A DNA stretch of 64,000 nt. Source: Tardiphaga sp. 709 (GTDB taxonomy: Bacteria > Pseudomonadota > Alphaproteobacteria > Rhizobiales > Xanthobacteraceae). Below, in pieces: positions 54,843 through 63,340 of this stretch (position 1 is its first letter; every line of letters begins with the position of its first letter). A model generated the notes under the pieces. It searched no databases. It worked only from the letters and a program-made list of their open reading frames with translations, and was not told the DNA's origin. The translations under genes were made by a program, and so were the position numbers. The stretch lies in assembly GCF_032401055.1 (NCBI RefSeq), contig NZ_CP135529.1:5764501-5828500 (forward strand). The letters run 5' to 3'.

Positions 54843-57140
54843 ATGGCCCCCATCAAATTCGGCGTCGGACAGAGTGTCCTGCGCAAAGAAGACGACGCCC
54901 TCATTCGTGGCCGTGGCCGCTATACCGACGATCATGCGCCCGTCACGCTGCATGCCCTGATGCTGCGCTCGCCGCATGCCCATGCTCATTTCACCATCGA
55001 TGTGACCAAGGCGCGCATGCTTCCAAGTGTCGCCGCGATTCTGACGGCGGAGGACACCAAGGACCTCGGCGGTCTGCCGTGCCTGTTCAATCTCGAAGAT
55101 CATCCTTTCACCGGGCCGGATTATCCAATCCTCGCTGCCAAGGAAGTCCGCCATGTGGGCGACGCCGTGGCCTTCGTGGTTGCGGAGACTGTCGCGCAGG
55201 CGCGCGATGCGATTGAGGCGATCGAGGTCGACTGGAAGCCGCTACCGTCCGTGAACGGTCTGGTCAATGCCGTCGCCAAAGGCGCGCCGCAGGTGTGGGC
55301 CGAGCATCCCGGCAATGTGCTGTTCGATGTGCCGATCGGCGACAAGAAGGCGGTCGATGCGGTGTTCGCCAAGGCACCCGTGATTGCCGAAGTGAAGATC
55401 GTCAATCCGCGCGTCATCATCAACTATATGGAGACCCGCGCGGCGATCTGTGAATACGACGCCAAGCGCGATTACATGACGCTGACCATCGGCAGCCAGG
55501 GCAGCCATCGTCTGCGCGACATCCTCTGCGATAATGTGCTGAAGATGCCCAAGGACAAGATGCGCGTGATCTGTCCCGATGTCGGCGGCGGTTTCGGTAC
55601 GCGGCTGTTTCCCTACCGTGAATATGCGCTGGTGGCCTTTGCCGCCAAGAAGCTCGGCAAGAATGTGAAGTGGGCGGCGGACCGCACCGATCACTTCCTC
55701 GGCGACGCGCAGGGCCGTGACAACGTTACCCATGCACGCATGGCGCTCAGCGAGGATGGCAAGTTTCTCGCCATGGATGTCGACCTGATGGCCGACATGG
55801 GCGCGTATCTGTCGACCTTCGGGCCGTACATTCCGCATGGCGGTGCCGGCATGTTGCCGGGTCTTTACGATATCCAGACATTCCATTGCCGCGTCCGCAC
55901 GGTGTTCACGAATTCAGTGCCGGTGGATGCCTATCGTGGCGCCGGCCGTCCGGAGGCGGCCTATGTCGTCGAGCGTCTCGTCGATCAATGCGCGCGCAAG
56001 CTCGGCATGACGCCGGATGCGATCCGCCGCAAGAATTTCATTTTGCCGAAGGCGATGCCGTATAAGACCGCGACGGGCAAGGTGTACGACTCCGGCGATT
56101 TCACCGCGCATATGAAACGCGCGATGGATGTGGCGGACTGGAAGGAATTTCCAAAGCGGGCCAAGGCTGCGAAGAAAGAGGGCCTGGTTCGCGGTATCGG
56201 CATGGCCACCTATGTGGAGGTCTGCGGCACCATGGGCGACGAGACCGCCAACGTTGCTGTTGGCGCTGATGGCGACATCACCATCCTGATCGGCACCCAA
56301 TCCACAGGACAGGGCCACCACACGGCCTACGCGCAGATCGTTGCCGAACAGTTCGGCGTGACGCCGGATCGCGTGCACATCATTCAGGGCGACACGGCGA
56401 AGGTCGCGACCGGTCTCGGCACCGGCGGCTCCGCATCGATCCCGACCGGTGGCGTCAGCGTGCAGCGCGCCACCAGGCAGCTCGGTATCAACCTCAAGGA
56501 GCTCGCGGCGGATGTGCTGGAAACCAGCGCCGCCGACCTAGAAATCGATGGCGGCGTGGTGAAGATCGCCGGCACCGACCGCTCTGTGTCATTCGCCGAT
56601 CTCGCTAAGAAGGCCAATCCGTCGAAGCTCAATGCGTCCGAAACCTTCAGCAGCGCCGACGGCACCTTTCCGAACGGCACCCATCTGGTCGAAGTCGAGA
56701 TCGATCCCGCGACCGGCAAGATCGCCATTGTCAATTACGTCATCGTTGACGATTTTGGCGTCACGCTGAATCCGTTGCTGCTGGCCGGCCAGGTTCATGG
56801 CGGCACCATGCAGGGCATCGGCCAGGCGCTGATGGAGCAGGCGGTCTATGATCCCGAGGACGGCCAGCTGGTCACTGGCACTTTCATGGACTATGCGCTG
56901 CCGCGCGCGGCCGACGGCGCGCCGATTTCGTTCGAGACCCACAATATCCCCTGCGTGACCAATCCGCTGGGGGTGAAGGGGGCGGGCGAGGCCGGAGCCA
57001 TCGGCTCCTGTCCCGCCGTAGTGAACGCCATTATCGATGGTCTCTATCGCGAATACAAAATCGAGCACATCGACATGCCTGCAACCCCGGAGCGGGTGTG
57101 GATGGCGATCCGCGAGCACGAACGGCTCCACACGCTGTAG
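54843..57140 (+). CDS. Xanthine dehydrogenase/CoxL-family molybdopterin-binding subunit (orphan)
   Basis: A 765-residue large subunit of a molybdenum hydroxylase. KFGVGQSVLRKEDDALIRGRG opens the first domain; CPDVGGGFGTRLFPYREYALV, AYRGAGRPEAAYVVERLVD and GVKGAGEAGAIGSCPAVVNAI are the cofactor-binding loops, with Glu in the last as the catalytic base. The active-site loop is AYRGAGRPEA, not the Cys-bearing AYRCSFR of form I carbon-monoxide dehydrogenase, so oxidation of aldehydes or N-heterocycles is more likely (inference). A strong GGAGGA precedes the ATG. The FAD (CoxM) and iron-sulfur (CoxS) partners are not in the window. Confidence 0.9.
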   Translation: MAPIKFGVGQSVLRKEDDALIRGRGRYTDDHAPVTLHALMLRSPHAHAHFTIDVTKARMLPSVAAILTAEDTKDLGGLPCLFNLEDHPFTGPDYPILAAKEVRHVGDAVAFVVAETVAQARDAIEAIEVDWKPLPSVNGLVNAVAKGAPQVWAEHPGNVLFDVPIGDKKAVDAVFAKAPVIAEVKIVNPRVIINYMETRAAICEYDAKRDYMTLTIGSQGSHRLRDILCDNVLKMPKDKMRVICPDVGGGFGTRLFPYREYALVAFAAKKLGKNVKWAADRTDHFLGDAQGRDNVTHARMALSEDGKFLAMDVDLMADMGAYLSTFGPYIPHGGAGMLPGLYDIQTFHCRVRTVFTNSVPVDAYRGAGRPEAAYVVERLVDQCARKLGMTPDAIRRKNFILPKAMPYKTATGKVYDSGDFTAHMKRAMDVADWKEFPKRAKAAKKEGLVRGIGMATYVEVCGTMGDETANVAVGADGDITILIGTQSTGQGHHTAYAQIVAEQFGVTPDRVHIIQGDTAKVATGLGTGGSASIPTGGVSVQRATRQLGINLKELAADVLETSAADLEIDGGVVKIAGTDRSVSFADLAKKANPSKLNASETFSSADGTFPNGTHLVEVEIDPATGKIAIVNYVIVDDFGVTLNPLLLAGQVHGGTMQGIGQALMEQAVYDPEDGQLVTGTFMDYALPRAADGAPISFETHNIPCVTNPLGVKGAGEAGAIGSCPAVVNAIIDGLYREYKIEHIDMPATPERVWMAIREHERLHTL

Positions 57141-57232
57141 AGCGCCGCCGCCGGGAATAGCCGGATGGCGGCGGGGTTCATCTACATGTTGCGAACTAGT
57201 CCTAGTTGAATTCCAAACAGGGGTATTGGTTG

Positions 57233-57679
57233 ATGAAACGTGCGCTTCTCGTTGTCGGAGCTTTGCTGTTGGGTGTGGGGGCGGTCTCGGCCCAGCAGGA
57301 GATCGTCAAGGAACGCCAGACGCTGATGAAGTCCAATGGTCGCGCTCTTGGCGGCACGCTCAGCGCGATGGCCAAGGGCGACAAGCCCTATGATCAGGCC
57401 GCGGTCGAGGCCGCGCTGACCGTGCTGGACGAAACCGCCAAGAAGCTGCCGACACTGTTTCCGGACAGCACCAAGGGTCTGAAGGCCGAGGGTGACTATT
57501 CGACGTCGCCGAAGGTCTGGGAAGACAAGGCCGGTTTCGATGCCCACATCGTCACCTTCGCCAAGGCCGTCACCGACGCCAAGGCCAAGATCAAGGATCT
57601 CGACAGCCTCAAGGCGAATGTCGGCGGCATCGGCAAGGCATGCGGCGGCTGCCACGAGACGTTCAGGCTAAAGGTCTGA
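57233..57679 (+). CDS. Cytochrome c' (class II c-type cytochrome)
   Basis: A 148-residue periplasmic haem protein. Signal peptide MKRALLVVGALLLGVGAVSA-QQ. Mature residues form four helices, with the haem site CGGCHETFR at the C-terminus, the placement that defines class II cytochromes. Long charged helices (QEIVKERQTLMKSNGR, FDAHIVTFAKAVTDAKAKIKDLDS) complete the bundle. Members of the family act in electron transfer or nitric-oxide binding. The frame is open from 57206; the ATG at 57233 follows AGGGG and begins the signal peptide. It is separated from the molybdopterin gene by 92 bases and ends at a terminator. Confidence 0.9.
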   Translation: MKRALLVVGALLLGVGAVSAQQEIVKERQTLMKSNGRALGGTLSAMAKGDKPYDQAAVEAALTVLDETAKKLPTLFPDSTKGLKAEGDYSTSPKVWEDKAGFDAHIVTFAKAVTDAKAKIKDLDSLKANVGGIGKACGGCHETFRLKV

Positions 57680-57701
57680 ACTCAATTGTGAACTCTGAAT
57701 G

Positions 57702-57732
57702 AGAGGGCGAACGCCGCAGCGCTCGCCCTTTT
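57702..57732 (+). terminator. Rho-independent terminator after the cytochrome c' gene
   Basis: AGGGCGA-A-CGC pairs with GCG-C-TCGCCCT around a short loop, followed by TTTTG. It lies 23 bases after the stop of the cytochrome and 25 before the 3' end of the minus-strand CHRD gene. Confidence 0.78.
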
Positions 57733-57756
57733 GTTCAACCATCTTCGCTTCGAATG

Positions 57757-58179
57757 TTACTTCGTCACCTGTCCGCGGATCTCGCCGCCTTTGTTCGCCT
57801 CAGTGTGGACGTTGACATAGTACTTGCCGGCCAACAGGTCGGCGGCCTGTGCGTCGGTCAGCGTGGCGCTGCCTTCGGATCCGCTGGTGGCCGGCGTGAT
57901 CGGTACGGCGACGCCGGCATTCTTGCCGGCTTCGGCGGGGCCGTGGAAATGCGCCATGGTCGCAGGACCCGTGAGGCCGGAATAGGTCAGCTTCCAGGTC
58001 AGCTTCTTGGTGGCGGGATCGAAGTCGATATCGGCGGTGCCCTTGCCGGCGGTGGTTGTGGCGGGCACTTCGGAGGCGCCGTCGAGCGTCGCCTTCATCT
58101 TATCGGCGGAAGCGGGGCCGGCGAGGGCGATGCTGGCGCCGAGTGCGAGGGACGCGAGCTTGATCGAACGAGGTGACAT
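57757..58179 (-). CDS. CHRD-domain secreted protein
   Basis: A 140-residue exported protein. Signal peptide MSPRSIKLASLALGASIALA, then GPASA-DK. The rest is a single CHRD (chordin-type) domain: MKATLDGASEVPATTTAGKG, ADIDFDPATKKLTWKLTYSGL and the conserved MAHFHGPAEAGKNAG. LLAGKYYVNVHTEANKGGEIRGQV is the characteristic ending, with histidines and glutamates resembling a metal site. The function of bacterial CHRD proteins is unknown. The start is preceded by AGGGAG. It converges on cytochrome c' and is divergent from the diheme cytochrome gene. Confidence 0.9.
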   Translation of the reverse strand: MSPRSIKLASLALGASIALAGPASADKMKATLDGASEVPATTTAGKGTADIDFDPATKKLTWKLTYSGLTGPATMAHFHGPAEAGKNAGVAVPITPATSGSEGSATLTDAQAADLLAGKYYVNVHTEANKGGEIRGQVTK

Positions 58180-58337
58180 GGTTTTCTCCCTGATGATGGT
58201 GAGGTCGTCATGGCTGGAAACATCCGAGACGCCAATTCATTCCCCCCGGAGCCTAAGGGATGGATCACGGTTTCGTTCCGGCAGCGGTTGTTCGACTCGC
58301 TTTATGTGCTGAAGTTTGACCAGGATACCGATTAGAC

Positions 58338-59264
58338 ATGCACGTGCTGAAACGGCTTTTCCTTCTCGCATTTGTCGCGGCCATCATCGGCCTTGGCGTG
58401 TTCTGGTGGCTGACGATCCCAGTGACAGTGGCTGCGAGCACGCTGCCGCCGCACACGCCCAATCCCGGCAATGGCGCGGTGGTCTTCAATGCCGGTGGTT
58501 GCTCGTCATGCCATGCGACGCCGGCGCAGCAGGATCGGCTCAAGCTCGGGGGCGGGCTCCCGCTGACATCGCCGTTCGGTATATTCTATGCGCCCAATAT
58601 CTCGCCTGATCCTGCCGCCGGTATCGGACGCTGGAGTGAAGCTGATTTCGTCACGGCACTGATGAAAGGCACTTCGCCGAACGGCTCGCACTACTTTCCA
58701 GCGTTCCCATACACGTCCTATCAGCACATGAAGGTGGAGGATATCAGGGACCTGTTTGCCTATCTGAAGACACTGCCGCAAGTGGCCAGCAAGGCGCCGG
58801 ATCATGCGGTACCATTTCCATTTAACATCCGCCGCAATCTCGGTGTCTGGAAACTGCTGTTCCTCGATGGCAAGCCATTCGTGGCGGATGCGTCGAAATC
58901 GCCGCAGTGGAATCGTGGCAGCTATCTGGTCAATGCGCTGGGCCACTGTGCTGAGTGCCACAGCCCGCGCAACGCGCTGGGTGGCATCGTGACGGCACAG
59001 CGCTTTGCCGGTGGTCCCAATCCCGACGGTGAGGGCTGGGTGCCCAACATCACCCAGAAGCGCCTCGGTGACTGGAGCGAGAAGGACATCGCGTATTTTC
59101 TCGAAACCGGACAAACCCCGGACGGCGACACCGCCGGCGGCGCCATGGCCCGCGTGATCCGCAATACCTCCCAGTTGAGCGCAGACGACCGCTCGGCGAT
59201 GGCGCTCTATCTGAAGTCGCTGCCCCCGGTAGAGGGGCCGCCAAGGCCCGCCAAAAAGGGCTAA
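58338..59264 (+). CDS. Membrane-anchored diheme cytochrome c
   Basis: A 308-residue c-type cytochrome. An uncleaved or signal-type helix (LFLLAFVAAIIGLGVFWWL, residues 7-25) anchors it to the inner membrane. Two haem sites follow: CSSCHATPAQQD near residue 56 and CAECHSPRNALGG near 205, each in a class I domain. PFGIFYAPNISPDPAAGIGRW and GPNPDGEGWVPNIT resemble the methionine-ligand regions of gluconate and alcohol dehydrogenase cytochrome subunits. It may pass electrons from a periplasmic dehydrogenase to the respiratory chain; the partner is not evident here. The ribosome-binding site is poor. Confidence 0.88.
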   Translation: MHVLKRLFLLAFVAAIIGLGVFWWLTIPVTVAASTLPPHTPNPGNGAVVFNAGGCSSCHATPAQQDRLKLGGGLPLTSPFGIFYAPNISPDPAAGIGRWSEADFVTALMKGTSPNGSHYFPAFPYTSYQHMKVEDIRDLFAYLKTLPQVASKAPDHAVPFPFNIRRNLGVWKLLFLDGKPFVADASKSPQWNRGSYLVNALGHCAECHSPRNALGGIVTAQRFAGGPNPDGEGWVPNITQKRLGDWSEKDIAYFLETGQTPDGDTAGGAMARVIRNTSQLSADDRSAMALYLKSLPPVEGPPRPAKKG

Positions 59265-59419
59265 AGCTGCCCGCGCAAGGTTGGGTTGTGGCGGTGCAGC
59301 CCTGCATGGAAACCCGAAAAGCCATGTCGCATCGGTGGTTTTCGTGACGGGTCTCACGTGATTGTGTGCTGCAACATGAAGACCCCCACGATTCCCCCGA
59401 TCTCCATTTCCCCGAACTC

Positions 59420-60394
59420 ATGAACATCTTCAAAGCCGTGTCGCTGAAGATTGCCAGCACCATGGCGTTTGCCTTGATGGGCGCGCAGGGCCGCTATCTC
59501 GGCAGTGACGTGCCGCTTGGTGAGATCGTGTTTGCCCGCGGGTTGTTTGCGCTGATCCCGATCGTGCTGTTTTTCGGCTGGCGCGGCCAGTTGCGCGGGG
59601 CGCTGCGCACCAACCGCGTCTCCGCGCATCTGGTGCGCGGCTCGTTCAGCGTGATCGGGACGTTCTGCACCTTCGGCGCTCTGGCGCGATTGCCGATCGC
59701 GGATGTCACCGCCATTGCCTTCATCGCGCCACTGATCACCGTGGTCTTCGCCGCGATCTTTCTGAAGGAGCAGGTCCACGCCTATCGCTGGTCGGCGGTG
59801 GCGATCGGCTTTTCCGGCGTGATCCTGATGCTGTCGCCGTATTTCCACGACCACGCGGCGCTGACCACGTCGATGATCATCGGTCTGTCGCTGGCGCTGC
59901 TCAATGCCTTCTCGTCGGGCGGTGCGACCATCCAGATCCGCCGGCTGACCGCAACGGAATCGTCCTCGGCCATCGTCATCTTCATGACGCTGATCGTGAT
60001 GGGCGCATCACTGCTCACGGCGCCATTCGGCTGGCGCTGGCCGACGAGTTTCGAACTGGCGCTGCTGATCGGCATCGGCATTTCCGGCGGCCTCGGCCAG
60101 ATGCTGTTCACCGAGAGCTATCGCTACGCGCCGGCTTCCTTCCTGGCGCCGTTCGACTACACGGCGATGCTGTGGGCCTTCCTGCTCGGTTTCTGGATGT
60201 TCGGCGAAGTGCCGACGCCTTACGTGGTCGGCGGCGCGGTAATCGTCGCGGGCGCAGGCATCTTCGTCATCCTGCGCGAACGCCATCTCGGCCTGAAGCG
60301 GCTGCGTGACACACCGATGTCGCCGATTTCCACCATGGCCGATGATGAAGCCGATCCGGATGCGCCCATTGCCGTCCGCGCAAAGTCGCGCTAA
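59420..60394 (+). CDS. DMT-superfamily (EamA) transporter
   Basis: A 324-residue inner-membrane protein with ten predicted helices arranged as two EamA repeats. The first begins SLKIASTMAFALMGAQGRYLG and has ARLPIADVTAIAFIAPLITVVFAAIFLKE near residue 95. The second has GGLGQMLFTESYRYAPASFLAPFDYTAMLWAFLLGFWMFGE near 215-255, followed by the last helix. The substrate (amino acid, nucleotide or metabolite efflux) cannot be read from sequence. The frame is open from 59366; the ATG at 59420 gives the standard length. Confidence 0.9.
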   Translation: MNIFKAVSLKIASTMAFALMGAQGRYLGSDVPLGEIVFARGLFALIPIVLFFGWRGQLRGALRTNRVSAHLVRGSFSVIGTFCTFGALARLPIADVTAIAFIAPLITVVFAAIFLKEQVHAYRWSAVAIGFSGVILMLSPYFHDHAALTTSMIIGLSLALLNAFSSGGATIQIRRLTATESSSAIVIFMTLIVMGASLLTAPFGWRWPTSFELALLIGIGISGGLGQMLFTESYRYAPASFLAPFDYTAMLWAFLLGFWMFGEVPTPYVVGGAVIVAGAGIFVILRERHLGLKRLRDTPMSPISTMADDEADPDAPIAVRAKSR

Positions 60395-60669
60395 TTTTTC
60401 GGTCAATTTTGTTGCAATGCACACTGCGCTTCGCTGGCAAGTTGCGACATTTCGATTTTAGAACGCGCGCAAATCACGGGGCCTTGCTCCTGCCACGCGG
60501 CTGGATTTATATGCATTTGCTGCTTTCACGCGGCACCCCGTGCATGACGGGCTCATGAGGCGAAATGACCGCGCAAGGGTGCTTGCCGGACGTGTCGTTC
60601 CTTCCCAGATAGACCCGGCTGCACAGCGTTTTCCGACGACAGACGTTCCCGAAATCAAAGAGGTTACCA

Positions 60670-62100
60670 ATGGTCAACCGCCTGCAATTCTACATCGATG
60701 GCGCCTGGGTCGATCCCGTCGTCAAGAAGACAACCCCTGTCGTGAATCCGGCGACTGAAGATGCGATGTATGACATTGCGCTGGGCTCCAAGGCCGACGT
60801 CGACAAGGCTGTCGCCGCTGCCAAGCGCGCTTTCGAGACGTTCTCCCAGACCACCCGTGAAGAGCGCATCGCGCTGCTCGAAAAGATCATCGCGGTCTAC
60901 AAGACCCGCATGTCGGATATCGGCGCGTCGGTCTCCGACGAGATGGGCGCTCCGCTGCCGATGGCCGAGAAGCTGCAGGCCGGTGCCGGCCTCGGTCACC
61001 TCGTCGCCACGCTCGACGTGCTGAAGACCTACAAGTTCGACGAGGCGCATAACGCCGCCATGATCACGAAGGAGCCGATTGGCGTCGTCGGCATGATCAC
61101 CCCGTGGAATTGGCCGCTCAACCAGATCGCCTGCAAGGTCGCACCCGCGCTCGCCGCCGGCTGCACCATGCTGCTGAAGCCGTCGGAATACACCCCGACC
61201 TCGGCCTTGATCTTCGCGGAAATCCTCCATGAAGCCGGCGTGCCGAAGGGTGTGTTCAACCTCGTGAATGGTCTGGGCCCCGACGTCGGCGTCGCCATGA
61301 GCGAACATCCCGACATCGACATGATCTCCTTCACCGGTTCGACCCGCGCCGGTATCGACGTCGCCAAGCGCGCCGCGAACACCGTGAAGCGCGTCAGCCA
61401 GGAACTCGGCGGCAAGTCGCCGAACGTGATCCTCGACGGCGCCGACTTCGTGAAGGCCGTCACCGGCGGCGTCGCGCACATGTTCAACAATTCCGGACAG
61501 TCGTGCAACGCACCGAGCCGCATGATCGTGCCGCAGGCGAAGATGAAGGAAATCGCTGCCATCGCGAAAGCGCAGGCTGACAAGACCAAGGCCGGCGATC
61601 CCCGTGCCGACGGCACTGTCATCGGTCCGGTGGTCAATCGCGGCCAGTGGGACAAGATCCAGGGCCTGATCCAGAAGGGCATCGAGGAAGGCGCCACGCT
61701 GGTTGCCGGCGGTCCGGGTCTGCCGGAAGGCGTCAATAAGGGCTTCTATGTCCGCCCGACGATCTTCGCCGACGTCACCGAGAACATGACCATCGCGCGC
61801 GAGGAAATCTTCGGGCCGGTGCTTGTGATCATGGGGTCCAAGGACGAAGCCGACGCGCTCCGCATCGCCAACGACACGCCCTACGGCCTTGCTGGCTATG
61901 TCTCGGCTGACACGGTTGAGAACGCCCGCAAGTTCGGCCGTCGCATCCGCGCCGGCAACGTCAACCTGCAGGGCGCTCCGAACGACCGCACCGCGCCGTT
62001 CGGCGGCTACAAGCAGTCCGGCAACGGCCGCGAATGGGGCAAGCACGGTCTTGAGGACTTCCTCGAGGTCAAGGCGATCGCCGGCTACACCGCGGCTTAA
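60670..62100 (+). CDS. Aldehyde dehydrogenase (NAD(P)+-dependent)
   Basis: A 476-residue cytoplasmic enzyme oxidising an aldehyde to the acid. The catalytic elements are in place: FTGSTRAGIDVAK for cofactor binding, QELGGKSPNVIL with the general base Glu near residue 250, and NNSGQSCNAPSRM with the nucleophile Cys near 280. TPWNWPLNQIACKVAPALAAG near 140 and EEIFGPVLVI near 378 complete the family. The ATG follows AAAGAGG. With the SMP-30 lactonase and uronate-dehydrogenase-like genes nearby it could act in sugar-acid breakdown (inference). About 275 bases with no gene precede it. Confidence 0.95.
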   Translation: MVNRLQFYIDGAWVDPVVKKTTPVVNPATEDAMYDIALGSKADVDKAVAAAKRAFETFSQTTREERIALLEKIIAVYKTRMSDIGASVSDEMGAPLPMAEKLQAGAGLGHLVATLDVLKTYKFDEAHNAAMITKEPIGVVGMITPWNWPLNQIACKVAPALAAGCTMLLKPSEYTPTSALIFAEILHEAGVPKGVFNLVNGLGPDVGVAMSEHPDIDMISFTGSTRAGIDVAKRAANTVKRVSQELGGKSPNVILDGADFVKAVTGGVAHMFNNSGQSCNAPSRMIVPQAKMKEIAAIAKAQADKTKAGDPRADGTVIGPVVNRGQWDKIQGLIQKGIEEGATLVAGGPGLPEGVNKGFYVRPTIFADVTENMTIAREEIFGPVLVIMGSKDEADALRIANDTPYGLAGYVSADTVENARKFGRRIRAGNVNLQGAPNDRTAPFGGYKQSGNGREWGKHGLEDFLEVKAIAGYTAA

Positions 62101-62138
62101 GACCGCGCATTCGAAGCAACAGCTTCGTGACTGACAGG

Positions 62139-62167
62139 CGCCGGGGCGGTAACGCCCCGGCGTTTTT
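62139..62167 (+). terminator. Rho-independent terminator after the aldehyde dehydrogenase
   Basis: CGCCGGGGCG and CGCCCCGGCG form a perfect 10-base-pair stem with a GTAA loop, followed by five T. It is 38 bases past the stop and lies between two convergent genes. Confidence 0.92.
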
Positions 62168-62234
62168 GTTTCTGGCACATCACTATCGACCATCGTCCCC
62201 GCCTTCGTGGGGAGGACAATAGAGAGGTTCGTGC

Positions 62235-63194
62235 CTATCCCCCCAGCGCCCCCTGCGTGTTGACATACACCGCATAGATCGACTGGCTCGATGCCATGAA
62301 CAGCCGGTTGCGTTTCACACCGCCGAAACAGACATTGGCGCAGCGCTCGGGCAGCGCGATGCGGCCGATCTGTTCGCCATCTGGTGCGAAGATGAACACG
62401 CCGTCGAGCTCGGGCTTGCCCATGCCCCAGCCGCACCACAGATTGCCGTCGATATCGCAGCGCATGCCGTCGGGCGTGCCTGGGCCCGCATCGATCAGTA
62501 CGCGCTTGTTCTTCAGCGTCTTGCCGTCGGCGGCAACGTCGTAAGCGAGAATCTTGCGGTTCGGCACGCCGCGGGATTCCACGACATAGAGCAGCTTCTC
62601 GTCGGGCGAAAAACACAGTCCGTTCGGGCCGAGCACATCATCGGCGACGATGGTGGACTTCAACGTATTGCCATCGATGCGATAGATATTCTGTCCGATC
62701 TCGGATGGCGCCTTGTTGCCCTCATAGTCGCTCATCAGGCCGAACGGCGGATCGGTGAACCAGATCGAGCCGTCGGATTTCACGACGACATCGTTCGGTG
62801 AGTTCAGTTTCTTGCCTTCGAAATTATCCATTAGTACCGTGATGGAACCGTCATATTCGGTGCGGGTGATGCGGCGGCCGTGCTCGCAGGTGATCAGGCG
62901 TCCCTGGCGATCTCGCGTGTTGCCATTGCCGTAATTCGACGGTCTGCGGAAATCGCTGACCGCGCCGGTTTCCTCTTCCCATTTGATAATGCGGTTGTTG
63001 GGAATGTCGGAGCACAACAGATATCGCCCGTCGCCGAACCATACCGGTCCTTCGGCCCAGCGCATGCCGGTGGCGATGCGTTCGATGGCGCCGAGCTTGA
63101 TCCAGTATTTTTCGAAGCGGGGATCAAGGGTGTGAATAGCGGGATCGGGATAATAGGTCGCCGGGCGCCAGCCGGGCGATGATGTGTCGGACAT
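62235..63194 (-). CDS. SMP-30/gluconolactonase/LRE-family protein
   Basis: A 319-residue six-bladed beta-propeller lactonase-like enzyme. WAEGPVWFGDGRYLLCSDIPNNRI holds the metal-binding Glu near residue 35, and SPNDVVVKSDGSIWFTDPPFG holds the metal-binding Asn near 130. NGLCFSPDEKLLYVVES and DGMRCDIDGNLWCGWG provide the third and fourth ligands (Asn and Asp). The family hydrolyses sugar-acid lactones. The frame is open to 63317; the ATG at 63194 begins a standard-length protein. It is divergent from the uronate-dehydrogenase-like gene, whose product would make a lactone substrate. Confidence 0.9.
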   Translation of the reverse strand: MSDTSSPGWRPATYYPDPAIHTLDPRFEKYWIKLGAIERIATGMRWAEGPVWFGDGRYLLCSDIPNNRIIKWEEETGAVSDFRRPSNYGNGNTRDRQGRLITCEHGRRITRTEYDGSITVLMDNFEGKKLNSPNDVVVKSDGSIWFTDPPFGLMSDYEGNKAPSEIGQNIYRIDGNTLKSTIVADDVLGPNGLCFSPDEKLLYVVESRGVPNRKILAYDVAADGKTLKNKRVLIDAGPGTPDGMRCDIDGNLWCGWGMGKPELDGVFIFAPDGEQIGRIALPERCANVCFGGVKRNRLFMASSQSIYAVYVNTQGALGG

Positions 63195-63340
63195 TGGCGT
63201 CTCGTTCCCTGTCGTTTCCTCGGATGTGTTTGCTAACATCGGCAAGGGTGAGCGGCAAGCAATGCCGCTTGCCCTGCCTTGCCGTTGCGCTCGCGCCGCG
63301 CCATACTTGTCTGACAACTGACAACATTACGAGGGACGGA

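Noticed and set aside
54843-57140. Aerobic carbon-monoxide dehydrogenase (CoxL form I)
   Set aside because: The active-site loop reads AYRGAGRPEA rather than the Cys-containing AYRCSFR, and CoxM/CoxS genes are absent.
60664-62616. A 650-codon minus-strand frame across the aldehyde dehydrogenase and part of the SMP-30 gene
   Set aside because: It overlaps two clearly recognisable genes on both strands and has the composition of a shadow frame (rich in Arg, His, Gly, Asp).
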